Below are positions 5,457 through 5,487 of a stretch of DNA of 5,487 nt, piece by piece. Source of the stretch: Planctomycetota bacterium (GTDB taxonomy: Bacteria > Planctomycetota > Phycisphaerae > Sedimentisphaerales > SM23-30). The stretch lies in NCBI GenBank assembly GCA_029573975.1, contig JAKQBU010000044.1:1-5487 (forward strand), in the 5' to 3' direction. The notes beneath the pieces are model-generated. The model saw only the letters and a list, made by a program, of their open reading frames with translations, was not told where the DNA came from and made no database searches. The translations under genes and the position numbers were made by a program. The first letter of the stretch is position 1. Each line of letters begins with the position of its first letter.

Positions 5457-5487
5457 AAAAACTCTTTGATCCCTTGTTATTGGGGAG

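Noticed and set aside
1..5487. CRISPR array, tRNA, rRNA, full-size insertion sequence or toxin-antitoxin genes
   Set aside because: I saw no regularly spaced repeats, cloverleaf-like structure, rRNA-like stretch, transposase or paired small ORFs anywhere in the window.

Overview
The window is bacterial, GC-rich and gene-dense. It holds five genes in a convergent layout. Two + strand genes fill the left third: the 3' part of a GH29 alpha-L-fucosidase and a family 2 glycosyltransferase. A three-gene - strand operon fills the rest: a discoidin-domain lipoprotein, a TIGR03663/Agl23-type membrane glycosyltransferase-like protein, and an ApbE-like FMN transferase. The mix of a fucosidase with an appended F5/8C domain, an F5/8C lipoprotein and a TIGR03663 protein suggests a polysaccharide-degrading member of the PVC group, most likely a Planctomycetota (Phycisphaerae-like) genome. 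That is an inference from gene content; no rRNA or other marker gene is present.

Positions 2-1120 carry the fucosidase, cut by the window edge. Positions 1136-1171 hold a near-consensus sigma70-type promoter whose -10 box lies 7 nt from the ATG of the glycosyltransferase (1172-1921), which predicts a leaderless mRNA. Positions 1894-1991, the convergent junction, are packed with small palindromes and a 10-bp direct repeat, and look like a REP/MITE-like insertion that supplies the last codons of at least the glycosyltransferase. Positions 1981-5332 are the - strand operon, with both gene junctions formed by 4-nt ATGA stop/start overlaps. Its promoter, a candidate operator and a short leader with a GNRA-capped hairpin occupy 5333-5487.

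Functionally, the fucosidase removes fucose from extracellular glycans. The GT2 enzyme resembles dolichyl-phosphate glucosyltransferases, which make lipid-linked sugar. The membrane protein has the look of a GT-C enzyme that would use such a donor on the outer face of the membrane. It is translationally coupled to a surface lipoprotein with a carbohydrate-binding-type fold and to an ApbE-like protein that has no export signal and an altered flavin-site motif. This coupled trio is the most interesting unit in the window. A second notable property is base skew: the + strand is G-rich throughout, so + strand genes prefer G-ending codons and - strand genes C-ending codons.
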